This document shows, piece by piece, positions 7,587-17,688 of a stretch of 64,000 bases of DNA. Position 1 is the first letter of the stretch; each line of letters begins with the position of its first letter. Position numbers and translations under genes: made by a program. Source of the stretch: an uncultured Bacilli bacterium (GTDB lineage Bacteria; Bacillota_I; Bacilli_A; RFN20; CAG-826); the NCBI GenBank assembly GCA_944363525.1, contig CALVUF010000005.1, forward strand, positions 1 through 64,000. Direction: 5' to 3'. The notes beneath the pieces were generated by a model. The model saw only the letters and a list, made by a program, of their open reading frames with translations, had not been told where the DNA came from and made no database searches.

Positions 7587-9703
7587 TTCCGAACCTCCTT
7601 TCCTTCGCCGATTATTCTAAAGACAATGCTCGTCCATTTCCGCAAATCCTCGGCGGTGAAGGATATGCGACTGTCCTTTTCGGGATGGGCGACGTCGTTG
7701 CGGGCTTTCCGGAGTTTGCTCAGTTGGTCAAAGTCATCCTGTCCGTAAATCTTGTCGTCGTATCCTTGCTGGAAGAGGTCGGAAGCGGTGATGTCGAGTT
7801 TGTTCGGATTGAGGAAGGCGGAGAGTTTGGCGACGAGACCGATCAAGGCGTCGACGTAGTCTCCATTATCGATTTTCCGCTCGATCTTTTCTTTGGTGAT
7901 CTCCCGGGGATTGGCGTTAGCGACTTTATTAAGATAATCATTGAGCCTCTCAGCCTGTTTTATTGTCCGTTCTATTTCTGCGAAGTCGTCTTGGTTGGAG
8001 CTTCGGAAGATGGAGGCTTCTTTCAACAATGATTTGCCTTGACTCAGCGTTTTCGAAAACGCTCGCTGATCAATGCTTGGTTCATCGAAGGCGCCGCCTT
8101 TGGCCGCTAGTTGTTTCTTGAGCTTCTCGGCTGTTTGGAAAAGCTCGATGGCGGCTTTTAATTTGGGGACGGGGGAGTCAGACTGGTGGCGCGCTTCGGG
8201 GATAGGATTGGCGATTTCAACGGTTAAGGATTCGTCAAAGCCGTTTTCCGTTAGGGCCTCATATAGGGCTAAGGGTGATTCGCTGGGCAATTGGTCGGCG
8301 ATGATTTTTAACGCCTCAGTTTGCTTGACTGGGGCATTGTCTTCGATAACCCAAGCCGTTTCCTCGAAAAGGGAACGGCAATTCGCCTCGTCCAATGTTT
8401 CGCTTAAGACGCGGAAGTAGTTGCCTTCGACCAATTGGCGATACAGCGTCCTAAGGTTTTCCTCGGCGAATAAGGAACGGGCGATCCGCAAAGTCTCGAG
8501 GTTATAACGGGGCTTGCCGTTGACGACGGCGGCCATCTTCTTTCCGATGGCTTGGTAATCTTTGATCGCCGAATATATCTCGATTATCTTCTTGATATCT
8601 TCAAAGGAATCGGTGACTTCGCTTAGCCCAGAGTCGATGAGCTGTTTTAGGACATCGGGCTCGGTGGATTTGACGGCAAGCAGATTGATCCCCAGCATCC
8701 CAAACGGCTTGGATTCCAGTTTGACTCTCGTTGGGAGGAAGGATTTCGCCTGCCCGTTCTTATAAAGCTTGACCAGCTTAATTCGTTCGTCTCCATTGTA
8801 AGGGAATTGATAAGTCCCTTTGCCATCATAGCCTGGGGCGAGGAAGGCAGCGAGACAATCCTCTTCTAAGAAACTTCCAAGGTCCTGGGGGAAGAAGAAG
8901 CGGAAATCAGCCCGGTCCAATTCCTCCTTCCCAAGTTGGCATACCGATCCGGGAAATTGAAATTTGGTTTTGCAATCGAGGATCTTCTCAATAAGGGAGG
9001 CGGGGTAGTTGCTTATAATGAAGCCGTTTTCCTTCGCATTCCCGAAATCGAAGGAGAATCCGTCCTCGATCTTCAATTGGCAATCGGCTTTGCAATACCA
9101 CGCTTCCGGCTGATTGATTGTTTTGATGTTGACGATCTCCTCTTCCTTCTTGATGTCGATGCCGGATCCCTTTTGACTATTCAGGTAATTCTCAATGTCT
9201 TTCTCCAGGGGGAAGCCCAAGACGAAGGCGGGGGATAGGGCGCTATTGAAGCAGGGCTTGTAATCGGCGTCTAGGTTGAGGAGGAAGGAACGGAGGGCGA
9301 CGTCATAGAAGACCGAGATGTCGCTACTGACGGGTGTGGTGGAGGGGATGACCTTTTTCTTGAAGATGGTTTTTCCTTCTTCGGTGAAGTGGAACACCCC
9401 GAGGGTGTATTCCCGGAAGTGGCGGGGATTGTAATCAAATCGCGATTCAGAATCGGCGAGGTAGATGATCCCTTTATCGCAGAGGTCGGTGATGACGCCG
9501 GAGAAGATATCGAAGAGGGCCTCATTGATCCCAACCGAATTCAAAACCTCGACCAGCGTTCGGTCTTTGTCGGGGCTTCTTTCTAGCAGCACAAGGAAAA
9601 GATAGGCTAGGCCGCTGGGCTTCTTGACGTCGGTATGGGTCACCTCGTAACGGATTTTCTGCAGGGGAAGTGGGAGGCTTATGTCCATCTTTTGACTAGT
9701 CAT
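7583..9703 (-). CDS. Large protein with C-terminal HEPN-like (RNDVAH) domain
   Basis: The protein has 706 residues. The N-terminal ~150 resemble a winged-helix region (LAYLFLVLLE, then an FREYTLGVFHFTEEG segment). The middle is unrecognised. The C-terminal ~200 residues are all-helical and end in LRKARNDVAHPE, with R668 and H673 making the R-N-x-x-x-H motif of HEPN nucleases and related domains. HEPN proteins are frequent RNase effectors in bacterial conflict systems, which is established knowledge; catalytic activity here is inferred from the motif alone. The start overlaps the helicase stop by ATGA and the stop overlaps the next start the same way. Such tight coupling suggests fixed stoichiometry. 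A non-catalytic nucleotide- or protein-binding HEPN domain is the alternative. Confidence 0.82.
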   Translation of the reverse strand: MTSQKMDISLPLPLQKIRYEVTHTDVKKPSGLAYLFLVLLERSPDKDRTLVEVLNSVGINEALFDIFSGVITDLCDKGIIYLADSESRFDYNPRHFREYTLGVFHFTEEGKTIFKKKVIPSTTPVSSDISVFYDVALRSFLLNLDADYKPCFNSALSPAFVLGFPLEKDIENYLNSQKGSGIDIKKEEEIVNIKTINQPEAWYCKADCQLKIEDGFSFDFGNAKENGFIISNYPASLIEKILDCKTKFQFPGSVCQLGKEELDRADFRFFFPQDLGSFLEEDCLAAFLAPGYDGKGTYQFPYNGDERIKLVKLYKNGQAKSFLPTRVKLESKPFGMLGINLLAVKSTEPDVLKQLIDSGLSEVTDSFEDIKKIIEIYSAIKDYQAIGKKMAAVVNGKPRYNLETLRIARSLFAEENLRTLYRQLVEGNYFRVLSETLDEANCRSLFEETAWVIEDNAPVKQTEALKIIADQLPSESPLALYEALTENGFDESLTVEIANPIPEARHQSDSPVPKLKAAIELFQTAEKLKKQLAAKGGAFDEPSIDQRAFSKTLSQGKSLLKEASIFRSSNQDDFAEIERTIKQAERLNDYLNKVANANPREITKEKIERKIDNGDYVDALIGLVAKLSAFLNPNKLDITASDLFQQGYDDKIYGQDDFDQLSKLRKARNDVAHPEKDSRISFTAEDLRKWTSIVFRIIGEGKEVRK

Positions 9704-12700
9704 CGTCTTTCTCCCTCCTTCACCACGATCACATCATCGTCTAGGAGGATCTTGCCTTCGTGTCGGATGGTGTCTTCGATTATCCGCTCATAAATGCGGA
9801 AATTCTTCTTGTCTTTCGCCTTATCCCCGTTGATGTCAGGGAGGTCGATGACGCCTTTGGTCTCAACGTATTTCCGATTGCCAACGATGATGAGAAGCCG
9901 CCGGGCGCGGGAGAGGGCGACGTTGATCCGTTGATAGGCATTGATAAAACCAGGATTTGATCGATTAGGGCATTCTGGGTTGCGGACCAAGGAAAGGAAT
10001 ATGATGTCCCGTTCATCGCCTTGGAAATCGTCGACGGTGCTGATGATGGGCTTTTCCCCATTGGATTGGGAGAAGTCTTGGTATTTCCGCCTGTTCAGTT
10101 TGTTCTTGATGAGTCGCGCTTGGTCGCCATAAGTGCAGATGACGCCGAGACTTAATTTGGTAAGGCTAGGATGTTTGAGGAAATAGTCGTTGATCCGCGC
10201 GATGAGCGACTCGATCACCTCGGCTTCCCGCTCGTTGCGGATGGAGGTGGAGTTCGCCCTTCGGCTTTCGTGACCACTTTGGCAATCGATGAAGTAAATA
10301 TGCTTCTCGGGGGTGATGACGGGGAAGCCGTTGATCGTTAGGGAGATGTTGTGTTCTTTGGCTTTGTTTTGCCCCTCGAACCCGATTCGCAGCTGGCCGG
10401 AGTAGAAGTGGTTGAACACATCCATGATTTGGCTATGGCACCGGTATTGCTGCTGCAGCATGATCTTGTAATCGTTCCCAATCTTCTCAAACAGCCTTTT
10501 GAAGAAACAATCCTCGTACATCTGTTTATACTCTTGGTTCTTGGAATAGGTGATGATGTCAGGATCCAGCGATTCGAAATCATCCTTCTGCAGCTTTCCA
10601 AGGTCATACATCGGCGGGAGCTGGCGATGGTCGCCGACGAGAATGATGGTTTTACCATAGAGTATCGGGATGAGGAGGTCGAGGAAACTGCATTTCGAGA
10701 CCTCATCGATGATGACGACGTCGATGCCAAGGGTCTTGATATCTTTGTCGCCGAGGTTGAAAGCCTGGGTCGCCGGGTTTTGGCTTTGCTTGATGCGGCT
10801 GTCGGTCGTGCAGGTGATTCCAATGACGTTGGCTTTATCGAATAGGGGCTTGGTAAAATCCTTTTCGTCTTGTTTGATGACCTCGGGGTTTTTCAAATAA
10901 GCGGCGATCTCTTTATAAATCGGGATCCTTTCTTGGTTTTCCGCTTTCTTTCGCTCAAAGTTGCCGCTTAGGTCTTTCCAGGCTTGCTCAATCAGGCCAA
11001 AGGCTTCTTCAATCGTCTGATAATCCTGGTGGATGTTGAACTTGACAAAGAAGGTGCTGATCGCCCCTTGCAGCTTGGTGCGTTTGCTTTCGTAATCGGC
11101 GTAGCGGCTGTCTTTCCGGAGGTCGGCGTTAGCTTCCCGAAGGGTCCTAATATCGTTTTGGATTGTTTCGATCTGCTGCTTGATGTCATCGATTTGGCGT
11201 TGCTTTTCAGCGCTGGCTTCGTCGATGGAACGATTGGCCTTGGCTTTGGCTTCCTCAATAGCCTTTTGGCATTCGTGGACGAGAGATTTAATCGTTTCGG
11301 GCGGTTGTTGCAGAACTTCCGGCTTGAAAATCGCTGTCAGCGAATTGCTGATTGATTTGGCTTGCGAAGCGTTTTCTTCTTTCAAGAGGGCGCGGATCTT
11401 CGCTTGAAGTTGGCGGGCTTCCTTTTCGTGCCCTTCTATGGGATCGCCGGCTTCATCGATACACCTTTCCCGTTCTTTCTTTAGCCTTGCTATCTTCGCC
11501 TTAATCAGGATTCCGTCTTGATTGGCGCGAAGTTCTGACAGGCTTTGATCGATCGTTTGGTCCTCGAGCCCGATTATCGTTTGGGTTACTTGGCTTAGTC
11601 CATCGTTGAAGTGTTGGGGCGAAATGATTGAGCTGAGGTCGGCTAGATAATCATGAAGGTGAGTATTCTTGAGGGAGTCGTCGCCGAAATCATTGCGTCT
11701 AATTTGGCTTCGAAGGCTGGCGAGTTGGTTGATGTCGGCTGTAAGTCCATCGCGGGAGTCCTTGAGCTTTGCTTGCTTTTGGCTCAGGTCATCGATTTTT
11801 TCGACGTTGTCGTTGAGCGTTGTCTTCAGGGAGGCGATTTCGTTTTCCAACTGGCGGCAATTGCTCCAAATCAGCTTCAGCTGCTTCATCTCGTTTTCAA
11901 AAGAATCGCGGGTCTTTTCGAAATCTTCGAAACTTTGGACGCTTTTTTCCATCCGGTCGTATATATTGCGGTAGAAGTTCTCCAATAAATGCTCGGGGGC
12001 ATAGTCGCTATTCTTCGACGATGTCGAAGGGATGAGCCGGATCGGGATGATCTCCGGGATCTTGGGGAGCCGTTCGAAAACGTTGTCGATCGCTTTGTGG
12101 GTTTCGCTCGAGACGAGGACTTTCTTCCCCTGCTTGACTAAATGGGCGATGGTTTCGGCAATGACTTGGGTTTTGCCGGTACCCGGCGGCCCTTGGAGGA
12201 GGAAGACGCCGTTACTGGCCAAAGCCTTCTTAACCGCCTCTTTCTGCAGGTCGTTTAAGGAATCGAGATACCAGCGTTTGACTTCATATTGAGCGCTGAC
12301 GGGCGGGAGGCTTTCGGGGGAGAATAAGTATGTCGAAAGGTATGGGTTTTTGACGTACCCTTTCATAAACCCCTCGAGAGCGTTTTCCTCGCGTTTTATG
12401 ATGGCCATTTCCGCCCGATTGTCATAGCCGATGTAACGGAACTGCTCGATTTTTGCGCTTTCGGCGTTGAAGCCATCGAGGCTCAATTCGTTTTCTAAGG
12501 CGAAGAATACTGAGAAACGGATGATTGTTTCGTTTTCTGTGGCTTCTTTGATTTCCTTGTCTGTTTGGGCATCGATTTTGGCTTTGGCTTCTTCGATCTC
12601 CCGGTTTCGATTTGGGGTATAGGAAAGCCTTTTGTCGGCGATTATTTGCCGCTTTTGCTCTTTAAGGTCCTTTTGGAGGGAGGAACGCAATGAGTCTTCT

Positions 12701-14166
12701 TTCTCTTTGATAAGCCGCTCGTTTCTTTGAAGGTATAGTTTCCGGATATCGATGGCTTGAATTAGGACATCAACCTTATTTTCGTAGTCTTTAGCGGCTG
12801 AATTGCGCCGTTTTTCAAATTCGGCCTTCGTTTCGCCCTTCGCCTGATCTAGATTGGGCTTAGCGATGGATTTCTTCGCTTTGGCCACCTCCGATTGGTA
12901 GGCCGCCTTGACCCATTTATCGTTATTATCGCGGATGTCTTCATCTAGTCTTTTTTCCAGGGAGCGACGATAATCATCGAGGCCATTTTGTATTTCCAAC
13001 AGCGATTCCTTCTCCTTGGCCTCAATGATCTTTTTCGTTTCCTGTTCGATCTTGAGATCGTATTTGTCGTTGATGTCGGACTTGGCGTCTTGAAATTGTT
13101 TTTCGGCGTCTAGTTTGATTGATTCAATGTGTTCGTCCGGAAGAATCTCCTCTTTTCTAAAACCGACCCGTTCGCCCAAGGCCTTGCCGTTTCTTCGAAC
13201 TTCTTCGTATTGCTTTGAATCGGCGGTGATAGGGCTTCTAGATAAGAAAACATTCCCATTCGTTAGCGTTTTCAATTTCGCCTCTTCCTCGATGCGGCTC
13301 TTTCCGTTGGAGAGCATTTGGGCGCTTTCGAGGAATTTCTTTTTGTTCCGGTCCACCGTAATCATGACCAAAGGGGAGAAGGGGGAATTCGTTCCGGCTT
13401 CCGCGGTCAGGAAAACATTCTCATCGATTTTGTCGTTTGAATTGACTTTTAAGCGGATTGCATCGTATCTTTCGGGGTCATACTGATATTCGCTCTTGCT
13501 TATGACGTAGGTTTTCAACAAAGAGCATCCGTTGAGTTGAAAGGAATTCCCTGATTGGACATTCAGGTAATGGTGACGGAATTCCAAATATGCCTTCCAT
13601 TTATTGAGCTCCGCTTTGGCCTTGGCCGGCTTGGATACCGTGTAGCATTCATCGATAAGCGAATGGATAAAGTCTGGCGTTAATAAGGGGTCGGTGATTC
13701 GACTTGATTGGAATTCAAATCGCGTCTGCACCCGGGCAATGGTTGGCGTATCATTAATGGGACTAATTATGTCATCGATGAGTTCGATGCCTTTGACGCG
13801 GAAATAAGAGCCGTATTTTTGATCAATAACTATGTCGCCGATCAAAATAACGTTTTGGCCATCCGGTAATATTCTCTTCATCTGCGGATTTAATTGTGGA
13901 CGGATGACGACATTATTAAGGAATTGAATGCCTTTGCTGTCTTTGCGTATCTGTCGGTCGAAATTTGGAAAAGAGAAGTAGTATTTATTCTCGTATTGCG
14001 GAAAGCAAACGCCGATAAAATCCCTGAAAGAATCTTCCCTTCTATCTTGAGGGATTCGAGCCGCGATGGCGGCGTATTGTTCAGTCAAGGAATTATTGAA
14101 GAGGTCGCTCCATTGCTTGGATCCTTCCTCGAGGTTCTTGTCAAAGCGTAATAGTAACGTGCTCAT
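9700..14166 (-). CDS. Giant Upf1-like SF1 helicase with coiled-coil inserts
   Basis: The protein has about 1,488 residues. Residues ~1-330 form an unrecognised N-terminal region. Residues ~340-560 are a long charged coiled coil. The helicase core follows: motif I GPPGTGKT near 660, a SSETHKAIDNV block, motif II DEVS near 1155, GDHRQLPP, QQQYRCHSQIMD, DDFQGDERD near 1380 and the NVALSRARR motif VI. This order is that of Upf1/Dna2-like SF1B enzymes, which move 5'-3' on RNA or DNA. A second coiled coil of ~330 residues is inserted between motifs Ia and II. I chose ATG 14166 over an ATG 21 nt upstream because a TATAGT -10 box lies 9 nt before it, implying a leaderless start. It is the first gene of the operon. 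Confidence 0.9.
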   Translation of the reverse strand: MSTLLLRFDKNLEEGSKQWSDLFNNSLTEQYAAIAARIPQDRREDSFRDFIGVCFPQYENKYYFSFPNFDRQIRKDSKGIQFLNNVVIRPQLNPQMKRILPDGQNVILIGDIVIDQKYGSYFRVKGIELIDDIISPINDTPTIARVQTRFEFQSSRITDPLLTPDFIHSLIDECYTVSKPAKAKAELNKWKAYLEFRHHYLNVQSGNSFQLNGCSLLKTYVISKSEYQYDPERYDAIRLKVNSNDKIDENVFLTAEAGTNSPFSPLVMITVDRNKKKFLESAQMLSNGKSRIEEEAKLKTLTNGNVFLSRSPITADSKQYEEVRRNGKALGERVGFRKEEILPDEHIESIKLDAEKQFQDAKSDINDKYDLKIEQETKKIIEAKEKESLLEIQNGLDDYRRSLEKRLDEDIRDNNDKWVKAAYQSEVAKAKKSIAKPNLDQAKGETKAEFEKRRNSAAKDYENKVDVLIQAIDIRKLYLQRNERLIKEKEDSLRSSLQKDLKEQKRQIIADKRLSYTPNRNREIEEAKAKIDAQTDKEIKEATENETIIRFSVFFALENELSLDGFNAESAKIEQFRYIGYDNRAEMAIIKREENALEGFMKGYVKNPYLSTYLFSPESLPPVSAQYEVKRWYLDSLNDLQKEAVKKALASNGVFLLQGPPGTGKTQVIAETIAHLVKQGKKVLVSSETHKAIDNVFERLPKIPEIIPIRLIPSTSSKNSDYAPEHLLENFYRNIYDRMEKSVQSFEDFEKTRDSFENEMKQLKLIWSNCRQLENEIASLKTTLNDNVEKIDDLSQKQAKLKDSRDGLTADINQLASLRSQIRRNDFGDDSLKNTHLHDYLADLSSIISPQHFNDGLSQVTQTIIGLEDQTIDQSLSELRANQDGILIKAKIARLKKERERCIDEAGDPIEGHEKEARQLQAKIRALLKEENASQAKSISNSLTAIFKPEVLQQPPETIKSLVHECQKAIEEAKAKANRSIDEASAEKQRQIDDIKQQIETIQNDIRTLREANADLRKDSRYADYESKRTKLQGAISTFFVKFNIHQDYQTIEEAFGLIEQAWKDLSGNFERKKAENQERIPIYKEIAAYLKNPEVIKQDEKDFTKPLFDKANVIGITCTTDSRIKQSQNPATQAFNLGDKDIKTLGIDVVIIDEVSKCSFLDLLIPILYGKTIILVGDHRQLPPMYDLGKLQKDDFESLDPDIITYSKNQEYKQMYEDCFFKRLFEKIGNDYKIMLQQQYRCHSQIMDVFNHFYSGQLRIGFEGQNKAKEHNISLTINGFPVITPEKHIYFIDCQSGHESRRANSTSIRNEREAEVIESLIARINDYFLKHPSLTKLSLGVICTYGDQARLIKNKLNRRKYQDFSQSNGEKPIISTVDDFQGDERDIIFLSLVRNPECPNRSNPGFINAYQRINVALSRARRLLIIVGNRKYVETKGVIDLPDINGDKAKDKKNFRIYERIIEDTIRHEGKILLDDDVIVVKEGERR

Positions 14167-14175
14167 TATTCTTGA

Positions 14176-14206
14176 ACTATAGCACATGGATGCTTTCTTG
14201 CATCAA
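14176..14206 (-). promoter_or_regulatory. Promoter of the five-gene operon
   Basis: On the minus strand TATAGT occupies 14181-14176, with TTGATG at 14206-14201 (19-nt spacing, longer than ideal). The predicted transcription start falls within a few nucleotides of ATG 14166, and no Shine-Dalgarno sequence is present. Confidence 0.45.
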
Positions 14207-14298
14207 AAGTCTCACCTAAAGATTTGACGCGCGGGTATTTTGACCTGATAGGTACTTACGTTCAGAGGAAGATGGCGGTGTCTAGCAACGAATAAGCA

Positions 14299-14484
14299 CG
14301 TAAAAACGGCGATTTGATTGACTCAATGTTATGCCATTTGGTTTTCGCGTTCCGGAGCGATGACGATTCAACTAACCACAAGTATGTGCTGTTCACATTC
14401 TGCACGGACTATTTGTCGTCGTTTGCGCTCCTTGAATTCGCGAGGGAGGGGTTAAATAATAGGAGCGAAATGCCTAACTGGTGA
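14299..14484 (+). pseudogene. Unrecognised coding remnant upstream of DUF262 gene
   Basis: Frame 1 is open from after a TAA at about 14293 to TGA 14482-14484 and reads like real protein (CHLVFAFRSDDDSTNHKYVL, then CTDYLSSFALLEFAREG). The only ATG is at 14326, which would give 52 residues. I know no family. It is probably the C-terminal end of a decayed gene, since DNA just upstream contains stops in all frames. It could instead be a short intact gene. Confidence 0.35.
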
Positions 14485-14507
14485 TTTAGGACTTTTAAGG
14501 AGTGTAT

Positions 14508-16259
14508 ATGGGTAAATATCAGTCGATCACGATTGGGGAAGCGATGTAGAACATCGCCACCAATCAATATCTGTTGCCGGCGATTCAACGTTTGTTCGTT
14601 TGGGACGCTGATTAAATCGAGATGCTTTTTGACAGCGTCCTTCGGAATTATCCAATCAACTCCTTCATGTTCTGGAAAATCACCGACGAAAACATCAAGC
14701 GGAACTATAAGTTTTATGTGTTCTTAAAGGATTACGTCCGCAAATACCAAGAGAACAATCCCGATGCGCCTTCGGCCTTGCTTGATCACGATTTCTTTGC
14801 CGTCATCGACGGGCAGCAAAGATTAACCAGCTTATATATTGGACTGATTGGGACGTACCGGACCAAAAAACCTAATAAACGGTGGAAGAATAACGAGGAC
14901 GCAATGCTGACAAAGCGTCTTTATTTGGAGCTTACCTCCCCTTTGACCACCACGATCGACAACGAGAAGATGTACAATTTCAAGTTCCTTAGCGACGATG
15001 ATTTGCTATCCGATATGGCGGCCAATCCCGAGCATTTTTGGTTCAAGGTAGGGGATATTCTCACGCTGAAATCGTTGCCAAAGGTTAATGATTATCTAAT
15101 CAAAAACGGGTTGCTGGGCAATGAGTTCGCTGTTTCGACCTTGTCGGATTTATGCAACAAGATCCAAAACGAGGATCTGATTAGTTATTGCGTCGTCGAT
15201 GATCAGGACCAAGACAAGGTTCTCGATGTCTTTTTGCGCGCCAATAGCGGTGGTACCCCGCTTTCTTTCTCCGACCTGCTTATGTCAATCGCTTCGGCCA
15301 ACTGGACCATCGATGCCAGGGAAGAGATGCGGAAGACCAGGGAGGAGATTTACACCTTCGGCAATCCGAACTTCGATGTCTCCCAAGACTTTATTCTGAA
15401 ATGTATCTTGGTCTTATCTGACGCTGACGTTCGGTTTAAGGTGGCGAACTTCAGTAAAAACAACGTCGTGGGCTTCGAGAGCAAATGGCAAGGCATTAAG
15501 AAAAGTTTAATTGCCACCTTTGATTTGCTTGAGCAGCTTGGCTTCAACGACAGCCTATTGAGGGCGAAGAACGCCGCTATTCCAGTCGCCTATTACATTT
15601 ATAAGAATGATTTAGCCGATTCGATTGTCAAGACGACCTATGATCCGGCTGATAAGAAGAACATCGCGCGATGGCTTTCGATGTCTTTGCTCAAAGGGAT
15701 CTTCGGGGGCCAATCGGATAATGTCTTGAAGAGCATTCGCTCAGTAATCGGCAATTCGAAAACCGGAAAATTCCCCATCAATGATATTTGCGCCGCGTTC
15801 AAGGCCAATCCCGACAAGAACTATGCCTTTACCGACGAGGTCATCAATTCCTTCTTGGAAGAGGAGTGGGGGTCCTCGGTCGCCGGTCTGGTGCTCAATC
15901 TCCTTTACCCGGATGTCGTGCTTGCCTACGGGAAGGCGATCGCGGAGGATCATATGCATCCGAAGACCTTTTTCGAGGATAAGAAGAAGCTCGCGACTTT
16001 GCAGTTATCCGCCTCCGATGAAGAGTTTTACGGAAACACGAAAAACTATAATTCCGTGCTTAATCTTCAATTTCTTGATGAATCCCGGAATAAATCCAAG
16101 AGCGATAAGCCTTTGGCCGATTGGGCTGCCGAAAACAACAAAAGCGCTTCCGATCTATATGTGAATCTTTCAACCAGTTTGGATATCGCCGATTTCAAGG
16201 ATTTCATCGAAGCTAGGAAAAACAACCTATTCGCCAAATTGAAGAGTATTCTTTCTTAG
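14508..16259 (+). pseudogene. DUF262 (GmrS-type) protein gene with two nonsense mutations
   Basis: ATG 14508 has a good AAGGAG site 7 nt upstream. The reading frame encodes a DUF262 protein of ~583 residues: LLPAIQR near the N-terminus, then the hallmark VIDGQQRLTSLYIG and the later FLRANSGGTPLSFSDLL. Two in-frame stops interrupt it: TAG at 14547-14549 and TAA at 14613-14615. Both can arise from glutamine codons by a single C-to-T change, and the second sits where the family has Q (ADQIEMLFDS). The downstream 545 codons are open. DUF262 proteins are NTP-dependent endonucleases or their partners in type IV restriction (GmrSD) and other defence. Reinitiation at ATG 14622 would lack the N-terminal motif. 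Most likely a recently dead gene. Confidence 0.8.
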
Positions 16260-16279
16260 GCTTTTTGGGGTTGAATTCC

Positions 16280-17564
16280 ATGAGCAGATATTCGAGCGAA
16301 TTCAGTTTGAAGAAGGAAAAGTGCCTTTCGTGCGCCCACTATAGCGGATGCCATGGCTTCAAGAGCGGATTTATAAGTGATCGTATTCAATATGAATCCA
16401 AAGGCTATTGCGACCGGACCGGGAAAGAGACTTCCGCCACTCGATTGTGTTCTAAATATCAACGAGAAGCGAGCATCGCCATGGCCATCGCCAATAAGGA
16501 ACGGAAAGAGAATGAACGGAAGCAAATAGGCGAGCAACGCCGGCAAAGAGACTTAGTGCGCCGGCAAAAGGAGCGGCAACGCTTGGAGTGAGAAGCCAAC
16601 GAGCAGCGTCTGATGGATGAAATGGCGGCCATTGAGCGAGAACGTCGACAGCTTGAGGAAGCGCGGGAAAAACTTCAGTACGAGCGGGTGGTATGCCTCT
16701 TTAACCCCTGAGGAGCAGGCGGCAGAAGATAAGCGAATCCAAGAGGAAGAAGAAAAGCGGAGGCAACTCGAAGCCCAACGAGCGATTGAAGATCAGGAAT
16801 ATCTGAAGAAGTGCGAAGAAGAACAAAAGAGACAAGAGGAAGCACGAAGGATAGAACAGGCCAAGGCTAAGAAGCGAAAGAAAATCAAGATCGGGATCGG
16901 CATCGGGGTGGCCGCTTTGGCGGTCTTGATCCCGGTCGGCGTCATCGGCGGGCAGGCCCTTGCTACCTATTCCAACCAGAAGGCGTTCGAGGAATCGGCG
17001 ACTGGACGTTTCCTTGATTACATTCAAGATTTGGATGGATATAGCATTTCATCGGATCCCTTTTTACTGGAAAGCTATACCGCCTACGCCGACATCGAGT
17101 CGCGAGGTCGGATTTATTTCGCGGTCGAGTACAAGGCAAACTATTTCAAGGACCCCAATGGCCAAACGTGTGACTTCCGCGCCATCACGTATCTATTGCC
17201 GAAAGAGGGTCAATCGTATGATGAGATTGATGGCTACCTCTTCTTTAATCTTGATGGCAGCGATAATACCCCTTCTTTCAAGACGTCAGGAAAAATTAAA
17301 AAGACCGCCGACCCCTGTTATTCGGCGTTGGCTCAATATGGTTCAGGCACGGCGATAACGCAGTATCGATCTGTTGAATTCGATTCGGATAAAGGCGAGT
17401 TGGTTTATGCCAGCTGCGATATGACCTATCAGGACTGGGATCAGCAGTACGACATATATCGAGACGAATGGGTCGAAAGCGGTTGGACCGCCTGCTTGAG
17501 CACTTACATGTTCGTTGATCAGCTCTTCAACGAAGCGACCGGCGGATTCCTTTATCGATCGTGA
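16280..17564 (+). pseudogene. Broken coiled-coil, single-pass membrane protein gene
   Basis: The 5' part (ATG 16280) encodes a cysteine-bearing N-terminal stretch (CLSCAHYSGCHGFKSG, CDRTGKE) followed by an E/R/Q-rich coiled coil. A TGA at 16589-16591 interrupts the coiled coil. A one-base insertion near 16690 (CGGGTGGTAT where CGGTGGTAT restores the frame) then shifts it. The rest continues the same coiled coil, a lysine-rich stop-transfer, one membrane helix (IGIGIGVAALAVLIPVGVIG) and an extracytoplasmic domain of ~200 residues ending at TGA 17562. It starts 20 nt after the DUF262 stop, so the two were probably one operon. I do not recognise the family. Confidence 0.65.
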
Positions 17565-17635
17565 GTTTTTGCCTTTTCCCAGCGTCTGTTTTTATGCTGA
17601 CTGGGAGTTGGTTCACTGACGGATCAACTAGGGCA

Positions 17636-17674
17636 AGAACGGTGGGTCAATTCTCAATTGCCGTTCCTTTTCTT
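17636..17674 (+). terminator. Probable Rho-independent terminator
   Basis: GAACGG at 17637 pairs with CCGTTC at 17661, and CAATT with AATTG inside. CTTTTCTTC follows. It separates the plus-strand broken gene from the convergent paralogue cluster. Confidence 0.5.
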
Positions 17675-17688
17675 CGTTTCGCACTCGT

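Noticed and set aside
4115-14187. Assignment to a named defence system (BREX, Zorya, Hachiman, Mokosh, Gabija)
   Set aside because: None of these combines a Upf1-like helicase, HEPN-like protein, ClpB-like ATPase and radical SAM protein as far as I know.
14508-16259. Stop codon reassignment (TAA/TAG read as glutamine)
   Set aside because: Intact genes throughout the window end in TAA, TAG and TGA at expected lengths, so only local mutation explains the stops in the DUF262 gene.
16585-16600. Mycoplasma-type code with TGA as tryptophan
   Set aside because: TGA terminates several well-defined genes here (for example the giant protein gene at 50287-50289), and tryptophan is encoded by TGG.
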